Assembly (NCBI GenBank): GCA_013398055.1
Contig: VZRS01014306.1
Span: 5,077-69,076, forward strand
Length of the DNA stretch: 64,000 bases
Origin: Ifrita kowaldi
Lineage: Eukaryota > Chordata > Aves > Passeriformes > Cinclosomatidae
Reading direction: 5' to 3'
Below the pieces are notes generated by a model. That model saw only the letters and a list, made by a program, of their open reading frames with translations. It had not been told where the DNA came from and searched no databases. The position numbers were made by a program, and so were the translations under genes. Positions 13,101 through 26,500 of this stretch are shown here, one piece after another; within the stretch, counting starts at the first letter, position 1; each line of letters starts with the position of its first letter.

Positions 13101-13759
13101 GGTCCAAGTCCAAAACCTACTGCTCTAATCTTCTGTTCAGCTGCCAGTTCATCCTGGGAGGCCCATAAAATATTTAAGTTTCTGATTCTTATTCTTTCCC
13201 CGAATTTCATAGAAAAGCTGAGAAACAAAGTTAGCATTTAGGATCATAAACTGATAGATCTGCAGCGCCAAAGCCAACAGTGTAGTGGTGTCATACCATC
13301 GAAACAAGGAGCCCTAATGCCTTACAGCTGTTAAGTATGTCTGTTAAAACACAACTGGAACTGATCCTGCTGTTTTGTCTAAGAAAGTCTTGTCATTAGG
13401 ATTAAGATTTGGGTTCAGGACTTGTTTCATCTTGAGATGACTTGAGGTTTAATTCACTTGTCCACCAATAAGCCCCTAGTGCTATTTCAAACATCCCAGG
13501 TTTATCTGTCTGCAGAGCTGGTGGACAGAACACAGGAACTAAATAGACTTGGGGTATCAACCAAAGGGCAGCTGGAGGTCTACCCTGCACACATTTACAG
13601 CTCCAGATGCCTATATATAGGCAACCAGATGAATCTCCTAACATCAATGTATAAACTTCAGAGGGAGGCAATGGTATAGCCAAATTCTGTGGCTGATGTT
13701 TCATAGCTGCTATCTCTACATGAGTCTGCTCCCGGTAGGCAAACTCTCTGGACTGCTCT

Positions 13760-13990
13760 TTGGTGTCTAGTTCTCTCCACTAATCAATTAGGAAGCCTAA
13801 GCACCCAATTTAGGCAGTCTGTGACTGCCTAATTAATGTTCTTAATTTTCCTAACTCCTGAAAGGGAATTAGGAGATGATATAGCTCTTTGAGACTGTGC
13901 CCAAACAGCCACCACTCCATTATTGAAATTATCCAAGAGTCTAAACTCTGCTTCTGAACAATCTGATAATTACCTAAATCCTGATCCCCA
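13760..13990. repeat. Ancient interspersed repeat, palindrome-rich
   Basis: The block is built from variants of TTAGGCACC and CCTAA in both directions, including AGCCTAAGCACCC and TTAGGCAG, with a tight stem-loop at 13810-13832. Similar phrases recur in this window near 23500, 37675, 44420 and 45415. I recall this style of repeat from turtle and other sauropsid genomes as an old, MITE-like or SINE-like family, but cannot name it securely. Boundaries are approximate. Confidence 0.45.
13810..13832. repeat. Perfect 10-bp stem-loop in ancient repeat
   Basis: TTAGGCAGTC (13810-13819) and GACTGCCTAA (13823-13832) are exact reverse complements around TGT. It lies within the ancient repeat and is probably part of its internal palindrome structure. 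Confidence 0.8.
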
Positions 13991-15089
13991 TGATATATTA
14001 CACATGCCTATACAATCTTTGGATTTTATTATTTTAGCCAACACATTTATTGTATATGTAATGTGATAGGAATACGTTTAACTCCTGATATACCTTGCCA
14101 AGTTCTGTGGCTCTGTAAATGAATGAGGGATGCCAAGCCCTTCAGGATTTGTTGCATAAAAGTAGAATAGAGCACGTGCTTTAAGTTCAGTATGAACTTG
14201 TTTTCATTTAAAGGTAGAAAATTCTGATTCAATTCATTCTGTTTTGTTAAGGATTTGAAACTGCAACTCTCACCAAAATGTTCTAAGCATCAGGCTAGTA
14301 GATTTTCTGGGGTTGGCTGCTCACAGCCTCTCCTTGTGAGATGTGATGTTCCACTTCACAGAGAGTGATTAAATATTCATTAAGCTAGTGAAAGAACAAG
14401 CTTCTCAGAAGACAGAAAGAGTCTGGTACTTAAGGCAGTCACCTGGGAAAAAGGGAGATCTGGATTCCAGTCACTGCTGTAATGATTACTTAGTATTAAA
14501 TACATACACTGGTTCACGAACTGGAACCCAGCTTCTTTTTTCTCGTGGGGAGGGGCGTTGACTATCAAGTACTTCGCACTTTCTGTCTGTTCCAGTGATT
14601 ACTTAATTATCCAGGAAAGATGTGGCTGGGGAGAACAAGCACTTCTCTAGGAGGTGGGAGATTGTAGTTCCATGTGGCAAAGAAAACTAAGTGTGCATTT
14701 CATAGGCCTTTTTATCATCCAAAAGCTAGAAGAGGAATGGAACCCCCTGTCATTAGGGCGTAAAATGCTGTAATTCAGGACTTTACAATCATGGAATCCC
14801 AAGTGGAAGACAGCATCTCCTCTAATTCAAAAGTAAGTTGCAGCACAGGGGGAAGGTTTAAGGCATATGCTTAATCTTGACATTTCCTGAAGTGCTTCCT
14901 TGCCTAACATGTCTTTGTGGATTCCATCTTTTCCATACGATCTATAAGGAAACAGACTAACTCAGGACTGCAGATTTTCCTGCAACAGTACCTCTGTCGC
15001 ACAGGTGCTGTGATATTTAACTAAAATCCCTTTCAGATCTGTCCTCGAAGATAAAATTCTCAAACACATTTTGCATTGCTTTCATAACT

Positions 15090-15145
15090 CCTCTTGAAGT
15101 CAGTGTAGATTTTGCCAAGGACTTAAGAAGGGGCAGATCTGTACC
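15090..15145. repeat. Scrap of an ancient sauropsid repeat
   Basis: The phrase CTTGAAGTCAGTGTAGATTT followed by a GCC-AAGGACTT segment resembles a common decayed sauropsid repeat in which TTGAAGTCAATGG-type blocks recur. Only about 55 bases can be matched, so family and strand are uncertain. Confidence 0.3.
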
Positions 15146-15787
15146 AGCAGAGGTGTCTTTTATGCCTCATTTTCCCCATGTAATTTCAAAGGAAAAAGAG
15201 TATATATCCTGTTAAACACACGTTTCCAGAATCATTTAATTCTTGATACAAAGGCAATGGATATCTCTCTTTGATTTCTTTTTAAACATGTATGTTGCTA
15301 TGCTGACAAATGTAAACTTATGAACATTGATGTGAATAATTTGAACTTCTAATTTGCCTCACGGAGACATGGCTCTCATTTATCAACAAATGACCTAGGA
15401 AGTTTCAAGATTATGTTACATGGGGTGAATCTGAGCATAAAGTTATGTCTATGAACTTGCTAATTCAGGACCAGAATTACCTATATCTGCCCAAGAAAAC
15501 ACCTATTGGATGTCAAAAACTTCTGGCATTAGGCAGTGGGAGAAACAAGAGAAAAATAAATATTTACTCGCTTATAGAACACATTGAAAAAGAATTTAAA
15601 AAAACCAACCAGACAAGCCTTTGCCGTGTCACAATATGAACCAGAGTTAAATTTTCACCTGGAAAGATAAACAACTGCTTTTCCTTGCCCCAGAAAGAAA
15701 ATGGAAGAAATGATTCGGGAAAAAGAGGGGACTGCATAAAGATAAATCAAAGTAGACCTTAAATAACCCCTTCTCACATTTTGTATT

Positions 15788-15935
15788 TTCTCCTTGCTTT
15801 CTCTTTCTCTCTCTCCCTCTCTCTCCTTCCTGCCTACTATTAATCCTTTACTGTTTCCTTTTATCTTTGATTTCTTCCCTCTTTCCCTTCTGCTATTTTT
15901 GCTTCCTTCCTGCACTCTTATCCCTCTATCCAACC
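15788..15935 (+). repeat. Polypyrimidine (CT-rich) tract
   Basis: The plus strand is mostly C and T, with a near-pure CTCT core at about 15797-15832. Such tracts are mutable and can form triplex structures. They also create spurious long frames on the opposite strand. Confidence 0.75.
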
Positions 15936-17797
15936 ACAGGCATTCCAGACTCACTTGCACAGAATATTCCTCAAAATCATCCTTAAATGAAGGATTTGGC
16001 TGCAAACTCACTCACAGCTACTTCTTTCTGCCCCAAAAGAACAAAATATTTATCCAGAAAGGCATGATAGGAAAGCTAGGATCCTCTGTCTCTGAAAATA
16101 CAGTCTTTGAACTTTTCAGCCAGAGGAAGTTTTCTGTTGGCTATCACTTATGAAAAACTGTTGGCTTTGTTCATTTTTATTCTTATTCGCTGAAGTTCAA
16201 CAACCTAAAAGAAATATCTGGGCCTTGATCCTTGAATCTATTGAAAGCACAAAGGAGAAAGAGGGGACTAGAAAGGAAAACTATTAGGTTACACTAAGTG
16301 TGTGCTCTTCCAGACTGAAAGAGAGCAAGATTAAGGATGAGATGTGGATAGGATGAGGCAAGAGATACAGAAATTCTCCCTAAAGCCTCTGTACTTGTCT
16401 GCTGCTAATAACCCTTTTTTTAGCTTCAACATGCCGGCAGCTCTCTGCACCACCCGCCTTTCTAAAAAATAAAAGGATAGAAGATGTTTTAAATAATTCC
16501 AAATTTAGTCATGTTAAGAAAAAAGAAGTGAAGGAAAGAGAAGCCAGCAAGCAAGTGGGTTCCTTGGTGTGGCTCAGAAGTGCTGGAGCGGGTGGCTCAC
16601 TCTGAGGTGGCAGGTGGCACTATATTGGCCGGTGTTCCACTCCTGCCCTGGCACCTGAGATTCATGTTCCAATTAGCCCCTAGACTGGGAAGTACTCAGG
16701 GATGCTGCTAGGTCACATGTTAATTAAAATTCAGAAGATTCCTGGAACACATTGGGAAGCTCATAAAATAATTTTACTTGCAACTGTTTTACTATTGTCC
16801 CCGTTCCTCTTCACTAAGCCTCCCTCTTCTAACTAAGGAATCAGAGACAGGCTTCTCACCTTGCAAAGCAAAGCCTGGTCCCCACCGCAACTTGCTCATG
16901 GTCATTTTAAAGGAGTCACTCTAAATCAATTTATTAATGCCAGATTGTTTCTGTATAGGTGCAGCCAATGCAATTGCATGAGAGAAAAATCCATCAGGGG
17001 CTTTAAAGCACCAGGAATGGCACTTCTGTTTCTACATTTCTGTTTCAGTTTCTGGCACTCAGTCTAGCATCAAAAGAGGAGCTACTGATCCTCTGCAGTG
17101 TCACTAGGACAGACAGTCAATAAAGCCTGTCTGTCAAAAAAGTCGCTTGAGTGTCAGCAGGCTGGGTAAAGTGTTGGGCAGAGTGGCCAAAATAATTAGA
17201 CACTTATTTAGGGATTCATGAGAGACTTCATGCTGATTTCTGTGACGTCGATGGCAATCAGCAGGAAGGGGGCAACAAGGGGCAATTATGTACCTGGTTG
17301 CTTTCTCTCGAGTACTTGGATCTTCAATTAGCAACATAACTGGGTGTTAAAAGCTCTTCACGAAGAAGAAAAGCAAGTGTTCCACAGCCCTCTCAGTTTA
17401 AGGGTAAGAATTTATAGATATGCATGCCCTAATTGTGCCCTCTGGACCTACTTCAGAAGAGGAGGTGTGAACACACACACTGAATATACACCTAAGGGGT
17501 GGAGATCTCAGGGTCAGTCCACAGGCTAGGGTGCACACAGAACCTGGCTGTTCCACACCTGGCTGGGTAGTTTAGCACCAGAATTATTGTATAACCTGGT
17601 TAAGTGATTTAGCCACCAGACTAGTGCGTAATATTTGGGAATCATAGGGGTATCATACTCAGCAGAGCGCAAACAATTAAAGGTCAGTCTGAACAGCTCT
17701 GGCAAATCAGGTTCTTCTGGGAACTTCTCTCTCTCTCCTATTAGCATTCTGAAGTGCTGATAGACACAAAGCTGCCTTCTGAAAAGTCATCCCAGTT

Positions 17798-17838
17798 GCA
17801 AAAAAAAAAAAAACCAAGAAAAGAAAAAAAAGAAAATA
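17798..17838 (+). repeat. A-rich simple repeat
   Basis: A run of about 13 A is followed by AAGAAAAG-type sequence. It could be the decayed tail of a retrocopy, but no retroelement body is recognisable upstream. Confidence 0.7.
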
Positions 17839-18854
17839 CAATAAAGAAGGTGACCTAGTACATCTAGCAGTGTTATACTGCTATACTACCTTAAAAGCTT
17901 TTGAGAAACCCACACTCTGTTAATTCTAAACAATCTAAATCTAAACAATTGAAGTCTATGAAGCCTATCTTGGGACTGCATGAAATTTATTTTTCTTCTG
18001 GTAATTTTCTTAATAGCACTTAAGGCATTAGTCACTACAGCCTAGTCAGAGCTCCTGATACTCTGGTGACACGCCTGAAAGACTGAAAAATTCCAAACAG
18101 TTTTTATGGCAGAAAGAAAGGGAGGAGGTATAGACAACTGTAGTTTTACAGGCCATTTCTAATAAAACAAAGATTACACGACATACCAGCCAATCACCTC
18201 TTCTAGATACCTTTAAAGCCACCAGTTTTGAGAAAAGATTTGTTGAAATGCCATCACCATCCCCTCCACCAACTCAGAATCCTTTCATAATTCACCCTGC
18301 TGAGTACTACTCAGAATTAATGAAAAACAACTGTGAAATTAACAGCAAATTACTTAGTTTCTAAGATGTGAAAAGAATTGCAGCCTACATTAATGAAGCT
18401 CTTAGTTTTGAGAGCGAAAACCAAGTCCTGTAGTTCATCATCACAGAAAAATTGGAAGTATAAATGGTATAAAAGCAGCCAGACAGTAGAATTTTGGAAA
18501 TATTAATTTGTGTACTGTCCAGTTTGGCATAATATCCTGGCCTTATTCTATTTGTAAATGAAAGGAGGAAAAGAAAATTCAAGGTAGAATAAAAAGAGAT
18601 GTGGTTTCAATATACAGTGGCTATTTGTGTGCATGTTTAAATGTTTATCTGCATTGATCATTTGGATACTGCAAGAAAAAATAGACAGAAGGCAAAAATT
18701 AGAGACTATTGTTGTTTTTCACAGTCTCAAGAAATTATAAAACTGCCGATGTACATCTTTAGGACTTTTTCTCCCTTTTCCTTTATACTTTTATACTGAC
18801 CTAAATGCATTTATGCATTTGTACTGGACTTTAAGATTCAGCACATCTGTCTGC

Positions 18855-18857
<3 letters not shown>
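17839..18857. other. Non-coding stretch, nothing recognised
   Basis: AT-rich sequence with only short random frames. It contains a small local duplication of TCTAAACAAT near 17925-17951. No repeat family is seen. Confidence 0.55.

Positions 18858-18893
<36 letters not shown>
18858..18893 (+). repeat. 36-base poly-T run
   Basis: The 36 uninterrupted T are followed by GGCTGGG, a run of nine C (18912-18920) and then an undetermined base. If read on the minus strand this is a long, uninterrupted poly-A, as in a young retrocopy tail. The sequence beyond it has no polyadenylation signal or recognisable gene, so a plain homopolymer is the safer call. Confidence 0.8.
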
Positions 18894-18894
<1 letters not shown>

Positions 18895-18921
18895 GCTGGG
18901 TGCTCCCAGAGCCCCCCCCCT

Positions 18922-18922
18922 N
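18922..18922. other. Undetermined base (N) beside homopolymers
   Basis: The only N in the window sits between a C run and GGCTAGG, just after the poly-T. It most likely reflects a sequencing or consensus problem, so lengths of both homopolymers are unreliable. Confidence 0.95.
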
Positions 18923-21900
18923 GGCTAGGAGCCTCCAGAGCCCTCTCTCTGCTTTTCCTTTGTTATCAACCACAACAGAAACCATGTGCAAGTTTAGTTC
19001 TGTTGCAGATCATCTCACTTTCAACAGCAGTTTTCCTTAGCTCTCAGTACCACCATCCTCTTGGCACAGCTGGTATGGAGTCTGCATCCACTGGATTCCA
19101 TGTCAGAGAGACTCACATCCTGACATGGATGTGTCAATGTGACATGTTTAAAGAAACCAGTGTAAAGCTGTGTTTTACTTACACCTCTTAGGTGGAAGAC
19201 ACTGCCTTGCTTTCACTTCCTCTAGTGGGTTTATACCTAGAAGGAAATACCTACCAGTTTATACCAAGAATGTAGGAAGGTAACAGACAAAATGAATTCA
19301 TTTTATGGAGGCTGGGTAGAAGACAGCTCATTCCTGTTAAAATATTTTGGAAGCAATGGTGACCAAAGGCAATGGAAGCATTTATCTCTTTACTGAGTTA
19401 GGATGGGATTAGCTTCAATCAGAGGTAATTTCTTAGACTCCTTTTACAGGCAACAAGCAACAGCAAAAACATGCTTCCGGGGAGTGATTCTTCTCTTCTG
19501 AAAGTACATGTCCAAGTACGTTATATGAATTCAGATCTACAAATGTCCAGTGCTCCTCATTGCCCAAATATCTAGACAACTAATTTATATGTAAATGTAG
19601 ACACATAAAACGTCTCAGGCTGGCCGAGTGGAACCTCACACATATTGTATATTTTCAGGTACAGACTCAGTAAAATCACTTAAAATGCACATCTAAAATA
19701 TATGGAGGCACTTCAGCACTCTCATCAGCTGGACCTTCTAGTACAAAATTCAGATACTCAGCTTTACTAACCTCACACATCCACTGCTGAGATCCTCTAG
19801 GACAAACTACTTTTTGAAGGAGGCGTTGGAGTGATTCAAAATGATGCAAGGGAATTAGTTAGCTGTCAAGTGTCATGGATAGTCAGAGGCACTCTGGCCT
19901 GTTCTGCTGCTACAGGGTTGAATGGTGCTTTAGTTATATAACACTATGGGACCCATATATTTATTTGTTTGCTTGGTGTGGAAAAAAAAAAAAAGGGAAA
20001 GTATATGAAACCTTTAAAATTAACACAGTTGTATTTAGGCAGTAAATAAATACTTTTGGAAGAAACAGTTTTAGGACAAACATATTTCCAATGGTCTTTT
20101 GGATCTTAGTGCATTATTTTTATGGCTGCTTTGAGATCACTTTTAATTTAGTCTCTACCTTTTGTACACTGAGCAATAGAAAACATTTCTTTCAAGAAAA
20201 CAGTCAAATTAGGAGGGAAAAGAACACAAACCATTCAGTTTATTTCCTTTGTTTTTACATGTGTCATACCTTGAAATATATTGAAATGATGGTGTATCGC
20301 TGATTGCAACTATCTTCACGGCTTGGGGAATACAGTTTACTTGAAGGAACCTATCTTTGCTTGCTCATTGCATTGTTCTCTTGATTTTCTTTCTCACCAT
20401 CTTTTTTTTCTTTTCCCCATTTTCCTCTGACTAACTGGAAATTGATTTTTTTCTAAGTAGGATGGTTATTTCTGTGCTCTTTAGCTATTTAATTTGATAC
20501 TTGATTTAAAAAAAAAGTCATCTGTTGTTGGTTTGTCTTTACTATGTATTGCTTTAATGATTCTTGGTAGGCTTCCTACGCATTGATTAATACAAATAAA
20601 TAAAATGCCAGTATTTATGGTAAGAGGGAATACGCATACGTATATTTCCTGTATATTAGTAATCTGACTCTTTTGTTCTCTTTCACTCTCTAAATACTAT
20701 TACATCACAAAATTGATTTTGCTCCTTTCCAATGCAGTGCTACAGTGAAACAAAACCCCCCAAACTCTACAATTAATGGGAATCCTAATTACTTCTTACA
20801 GGAGAGAAACATTTGGAAGGAAAAATTAATTTTTTTTTCAGTCTGCACAGCATGAGTATTATGTATCATAAATGTAATAACTGTTCTTGCCACATGTAAT
20901 TCAAGCAAATAATTATTTGTGAAAATCTAAAAAAAATGTTAAAATCCATTATTTGGAGGGAAACCTGATGAAATATTTTCTCATCTCATTTGTGAGGAGC
21001 TCTGTTTTGCTAGTCAGAATAAAATAGATATCTAAAGTAAAGAGCAGCAAGACACAATATCTCATCAACTGAAATGAAAAATCTCATTTATCTAATCACA
21101 CACTCCTATTATATTTGCATTATACCAAAGTGCATCAGTTCATCTAATGTAAGACTGGGGGACGGGAGAAAAAAATAGGTGATGAAAGAAGAAAAGTTAT
21201 TCACTTAATTCCCTTGCCAGGCAAGTTTTTAAGATGCCATCGTATGCTGTGAGAATAATCAGAGTGCAAAGCCAGCTCTAGGAGGGGTAGAAGTGGACGT
21301 CTTCATGATGACTTATCTCCTGAGGACACTACAGAAGCTGCTGCCTCATCCAGAATAAATTTTCTGGAACACTTCCTGTTAGATCATAATAATGACCAAA
21401 AGGCTTTCTCAGCTGGCTGATAGGTAGTTATCTTTGCAGACCCCTGTATCAGGACACAATACTTCTTTTGCAGGTATTTACATCACTATTGACAATTCAG
21501 ATGAATTTGTAACTTCTTTGTTGGGGGACCTGTTGTCCTCAGAGTTCCAAAATAACTAGCAAAGGCTGTGGATACAAGCAACATTGTCCTTTTCTGCTGC
21601 CTTCACTTAGGGTTCTCTGCTGTTAAATATCCAGGAGCACTTGGTGGTGCTGGCTTGACCTGCCAAGATACTTTTTTCCTTTAATTAAAATATCTGCTTT
21701 AACATATAATCTGTCAAATAACAACATTAGTCAGAGCATTAGAGAAAGGTGTGGAAGGGAGAGAGTAAGAAAACAGAGACAAATATTTACTAGAAAATAC
21801 CAGTTAATGAATGTTTGGAATCAGACTTCAAGAATTCACAATAAAAATACAACTGCAATCTGTAGTATTAAAGAAGTCAATCAGTAGAACTGGTTGCAAA

Positions 21901-23484
21901 ATGAAGTTTCCATTTCACAGGAATTTTCACATTTTAGAATGCACCTGTCTTTAAAATGTGTGAAATGCTGAAATCTCAAATTATTTCCTATCATAGAAAG
22001 CCTCCAACAGTTTTTATTCAGTAACTTCAAATAATTGTATTACAAATAATTACTTTGATAAAGCCAAAATGTTTTATTTATGAAAAGCATAATATTATCA
22101 TCTGAAATCAGCATAACAATATTTAAAACTCCGTTTTGATTTTGATCTGCTCAGAATCATCTAGTGGGTCACAAAAGAAATTTTTTAATGAACAACACCC
22201 TCAAAAATGTTTAGAGCCCCTTTAAACTGACATTGTATATTCAGCCATTGAACGAGGGAAGATACAATAGCATACATCCACAACTTCAATTATGAATTGC
22301 ATGTTTCAGATACCCCTCCATGGCAGTACTCACAATCCAGCGGAGCTAGCAATATAAATCACAGGGCATAATGTAATGGAAAGGCAACTTGATAGAAAAA
22401 CACCCTGCAATTTTAGCAAACAGCATGTGCACAGTGTTGGTTTACAGCGTAGAGGGTGTTCAGTAAAAGCTGATTAGCTTCTACACAAGCTGCAGAAGCC
22501 TACTGAGTTTGACATGACATTTCTCCAGAGCCACAAGTGCTGCTTCAGAGGACTTTGGCAACAAGCAATAGCTAATCTTAGCTGTCATATTATGTCCACT
22601 GGTATGGACTGGCCCAGGTGATCATCTGGCTAATGAGTGCTTAGATTTGGTTTAAGTAGTGAATCTTGCTAAGTGTTTCCTAGAGGAGGGCATAGGAGGA
22701 TTCTCCCAAGGGCCCCTATATCCAAAATCCTATCTGTTTGACAATCCCTATGGTGAACTCTCACACATCTCATTTCTCTTTTCTCCTAAAGTTTTTCTCA
22801 AATTCTCATTCTATGCTAACTTATCAGGCACTGCCAAACTTGTCAGGCACTCAGGGAACGAGTCATCGTAAAAAAAGAAGGAGAGGCTGTTAATGAAACA
22901 CAGCAAAGGACTCGTATCTCCCTACAGTCACTGTGATGAGGGTTTAGGGGATGCAGTGGATGATGGTGATGTTCACAGTGTGATATCCTCTACTGGAAGT
23001 CAACAAGAGAAATTGAAAGAATATTTTAACAAGTTTCAGCGCAAAGATTTTACTTTCCCAAGGGCTCCAACCTTCCTCTCCCAGGCTGAAATTGCGCGTG
23101 ACTGTTCCAGCTGAAACCTTTGCATGAAAGGTGACACAGCTTCAGAAAAGAGACGTCATTCTACTCAGTAGTCAGAGGACTGTGGTATCCTCCCTGAAGC
23201 TGTGGATTCAAATTCCTTTAAGCAACAGAGGGACTTAATCTCAGCCTTGCACAACATGGGTTACCACTTCACTGAGATTCACCATCATTCATTCTTCTGC
23301 CAGTATTTCATAGGGACCCTAACCTTTTAAATATGTTAGAGGTATGAAAAAGACACTGCACAACAGTGAGACACTTCTGGAATGGGAAAAACAAGGAAGT
23401 TAGTGTTCTTGGCAACCTTGAATGACAGCAACTGGGAGCATGATGGGTGCAAAGGCTGTTCGGGATCAAACGGGTTTCAAAGAG
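18923..23484. other. Non-coding stretch, no gene seen
   Basis: AT-rich DNA with short random frames, an A run at about 19981-19994, and no recognisable transposon. Several TAATTA-like and AATTATT motifs occur around 20760-21130 but are not dense enough to call an element. Confidence 0.5.
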
Positions 23485-23575
23485 GTCCTAAAGAAATAGC
23501 TTTTGGATTTAAATACCTAAAATAGTAGTTAAACACCTCAGTGTCATTTAAATCCCTTTGTGGATCTCTCTCCTA
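23485..23575. repeat. Ancient TTAGGCACC-type repeat fragment
   Basis: The phrases AAATACCTAAAATAG, TTAAACACCTCAG and TTTAAATCCCTTTGTGGATC fit the same old sauropsid family as the block at 13760-13990. The copy is short and diverged. Confidence 0.35.
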
Positions 23576-26500
23576 CTCCCTCTATCATTCTTTCTTGTTC
23601 ACATGTGTCCTTCTGACTAGATTTAAGTATCAGTATCTCTACTAAAGAGATCACAGTATGCACACTTTTGAGGACACTTGCCTGTCTTTTGTCCATAATG
23701 TCTGTGCTCCTCAGTCACAGTTTAACTTTTTCAATAGTGAAGCTGTAATACAAAGCACCGATAGCAGATGTGTGCTCCTATGCCACCCTGCAAAATCAGG
23801 CATTTTCTCTACACTGACTGTCGGTATTGATTTCAACTTCATGCACTTTAACACTGGCTTTGCTATGTGTTTCTGAATAAATTAACCATTGGAAAAAAAT
23901 AGGAAAAAAGGAAACTAAAAGGAAAACACTTGCCGAAATTCACAGGTATGCTCATTAATTTTGAATGCTAGTGATAAAATCAGAAATTAACAGTTAGTCT
24001 TGCTGCAGACCTTGCTTGGAATTGTTAACAAGAGTCTGTGACCAGCTTCAGTGCTTGAGGTATTTAATAAAAACAACTGGGAATCTTCCTACCTAGATTT
24101 GAGTAAAGCCTGTCCTTGATGGCTTCAATCAGAATTGTGTGTTTAATCTGAATATGCTTCTGGTCACTGCTCAAAGTTGCCCTCTATAAGAATACCCCTT
24201 CCAGTTTCCCTTTCTAATAGCTGTACAATTTTTTTCTAGTGTCTGAAAATGTATGATCTCTCAGGCAGCTTCTGAGTAAATAACCTTTTCGATGTCAGCT
24301 TCTCTGCCCAACTTAGTTCTCCAGTGAACTCCACAATTTTTATACAGATTCTGTTAATAGTTCTTTGTCTGAGAAGATTATCTTTCCCCCCGCAAAAGCT
24401 TTCCAGTTCTATTTTGCTTCACTTTGGATTTCAAGCCAGTCATTTATAGAATGATTTGCATTTTGTAGGATTGGTCTTGACACACCTTTCTGATAGATTT
24501 TTCCTCAAACATGAGAGTTCTTATGGAAATGACACTTGGTTTTATGCACTTTCCATTTCTTATCCCTGACAGTCTGTTCGACTCACACAAGCCGGCACGT
24601 TCTCAATCTGTGGCGCCCAACTGAGATTATCATCTTTGTACAACTTCTTAATGTCAGTGGCATTTAGAAGTCTCTGCACTGAGCTGTGAAATAATTCAGA
24701 TGCAGAGAGAATCCCCCAAAAAGGCATTTGAAAAGAGCGCCTGCAGACAAAAAAAATTTAAAACATCCACTCTCATGAACCTTCCCATTTAAGGGGATTT
24801 TGCCAAACAGATCAGAAGCCCCCCGAATAATAGTAGGGGCATTGGCCAGCTCTCTTGGGGTGGATGGACTGGTTAAGATGACATAATACTTCCAGCATGA
24901 TGTCAGTTCTTGATTTCAGACGCTTTACCCATGATCACAGAAAAAAAATTTCACCCCTCCCTTCCTATACCCTTTAAAAAGTGTATATTCATTATGTGGT
25001 TCTACAGTTTTCTGCTTACTGCTCTTGATGTGATGTACTGCCACTTATTGTTTGGCCTTATTCTATCCCAATGGTTCTCTAAAAGCTGTCCATTTGTTGA
25101 AAAGAAAGTAGGCTTTAACTCTGTTCCACTTTACCCCTTTTATGACATTCAAGTGGTGAAAAGGCAGAAGAGATCAGTAGGATATGAAAGACACGTCCTT
25201 AGAAGTCTTCTCAAGAAAAGGCAACTTAATTTCAAGTATTTTTAAAGTCTTCTTTTCTCCTTTTTTTTTTTTTTTCTTCCCATCCCCTGTGTGTTTAGTC
25301 CTACTGGAGAACTTGCTTTTGTAAATTCAGCTTTTTACCTTAAGCCTGGACATAAAATCACAACCTGCATTCACTGGGCACTAAATTTTGAAGATGGTAG
25401 AGCAATGTTTGAAAGGGGAGGGTGAGAATTTAATTCCACAGCTACGTCAAACATGTAAGAGAAAGTGTATATTGACAACTGTACAAAATACTTTCAAATT
25501 TTGTAGCTGGTTGCTTGTAAAATGTAAGGTGCTGCTCTAGGTATTTTATCGCCCCAAACAGTGGGTGTGTGAGGACTGCAGATGCCCTCCCAACCTAAAC
25601 GTATTTCAGAGTGCTCACCTGACTGTCTCCTCTGGTTGGTGTGTAGATTCAGGGTTATACTCAGCACCATTTGTGACCAGGAAGTATAGACAATATTAAA
25701 TAAGATCATGCTTGAAAAATTGCATTTTCTATTCTTGTAACATACCCAACATGAATGCTATGCACATTACAAAGAATTTTCTTCTGTTTGAATACTGACA
25801 GACTGGTATTTTTCCTGAAACAGCATTATGCCAACTGGTACTGTCTAATATCAGAAACCTCCCAATAAACCTCGAAATTTCTTGAGGTATATCTGCATTA
25901 GGCAATCAGATTTATCTGACTGCCACTAATTGCAGCTGTTACTGCTGAGTGAGGCAGTACCATGCAGAACAAATACAAGCTTTGGTCCTGGAAACAATAT
26001 ACCCGTATTACAGCACTGTGGCACTTTAAACAAGAAATCTTCCTCCTCTGCAGGGCTAATTAGTTCAGTTCAGGATTGCATTCCTGTGATCACAGTGTTC
26101 CGTGTCATTGGGCTATCAAGTATTATGTGTTGGTCTCTATACTGCAAACATAAGCAGTCAATAACTAAGCTATTATTTATTAACAAGGTACAGAGTACTA
26201 AATTCAAGGAGATTTCCTGTCAGGTTCAGGTCTCTACTTGAATTTCCAGTTGTTGGAAGCTCATTTCATTTCAGTTTTTACTGCTCAGACTGTGTTTCAG
26301 TGGGGTGTTGGAGTGTGTCGTGGGCTAAGCTCCCTGCTGTTACTAAATCCTGTTCTTCTTTCTGCTCCTACCTGGGCAATACTGCTGCTCACCTTATACC
26401 ATGGTAGATGATCTGGCTAATCTCATCAGTCCTTTGAAAACTATCCCGTCATAGCACAGCAATGGCATCAACAAGTATTTAGCTTCTGGTAGGTCACCAA

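Larger units (their letters stand above)
4991..13739. other. Long AT-rich non-coding stretch
   Basis: No coding exon, retroelement or RNA gene is recognised over almost 9 kb. It holds small homopolymer runs (T at about 6853-6866), a T-box-like palindrome and a CTCF-like motif (listed separately), and many short random frames below 120 codons. It could be intron or intergenic desert. Confidence 0.55.
13991..17797. other. Non-coding stretch with minor repeats
   Basis: No gene is recognised. It contains an ancient repeat scrap at 15090-15145 and a pyrimidine tract at about 15788-15935, both listed separately. The opposing frames at 15655-16153 are low-complexity translations of that tract (runs of Arg/Glu or Ser/Leu) and are not credible proteins. 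Confidence 0.55.

Noticed and set aside
15655..16153. Arg/Glu-rich minus frame and Ser/Leu-rich plus frame
   Set aside because: Both are translations of the CT-rich tract.
18858..19200. Processed retrocopy with poly-A tail on the minus strand
   Set aside because: No polyadenylation signal, no recognisable gene body and no flanking duplication were found beyond the poly-T.
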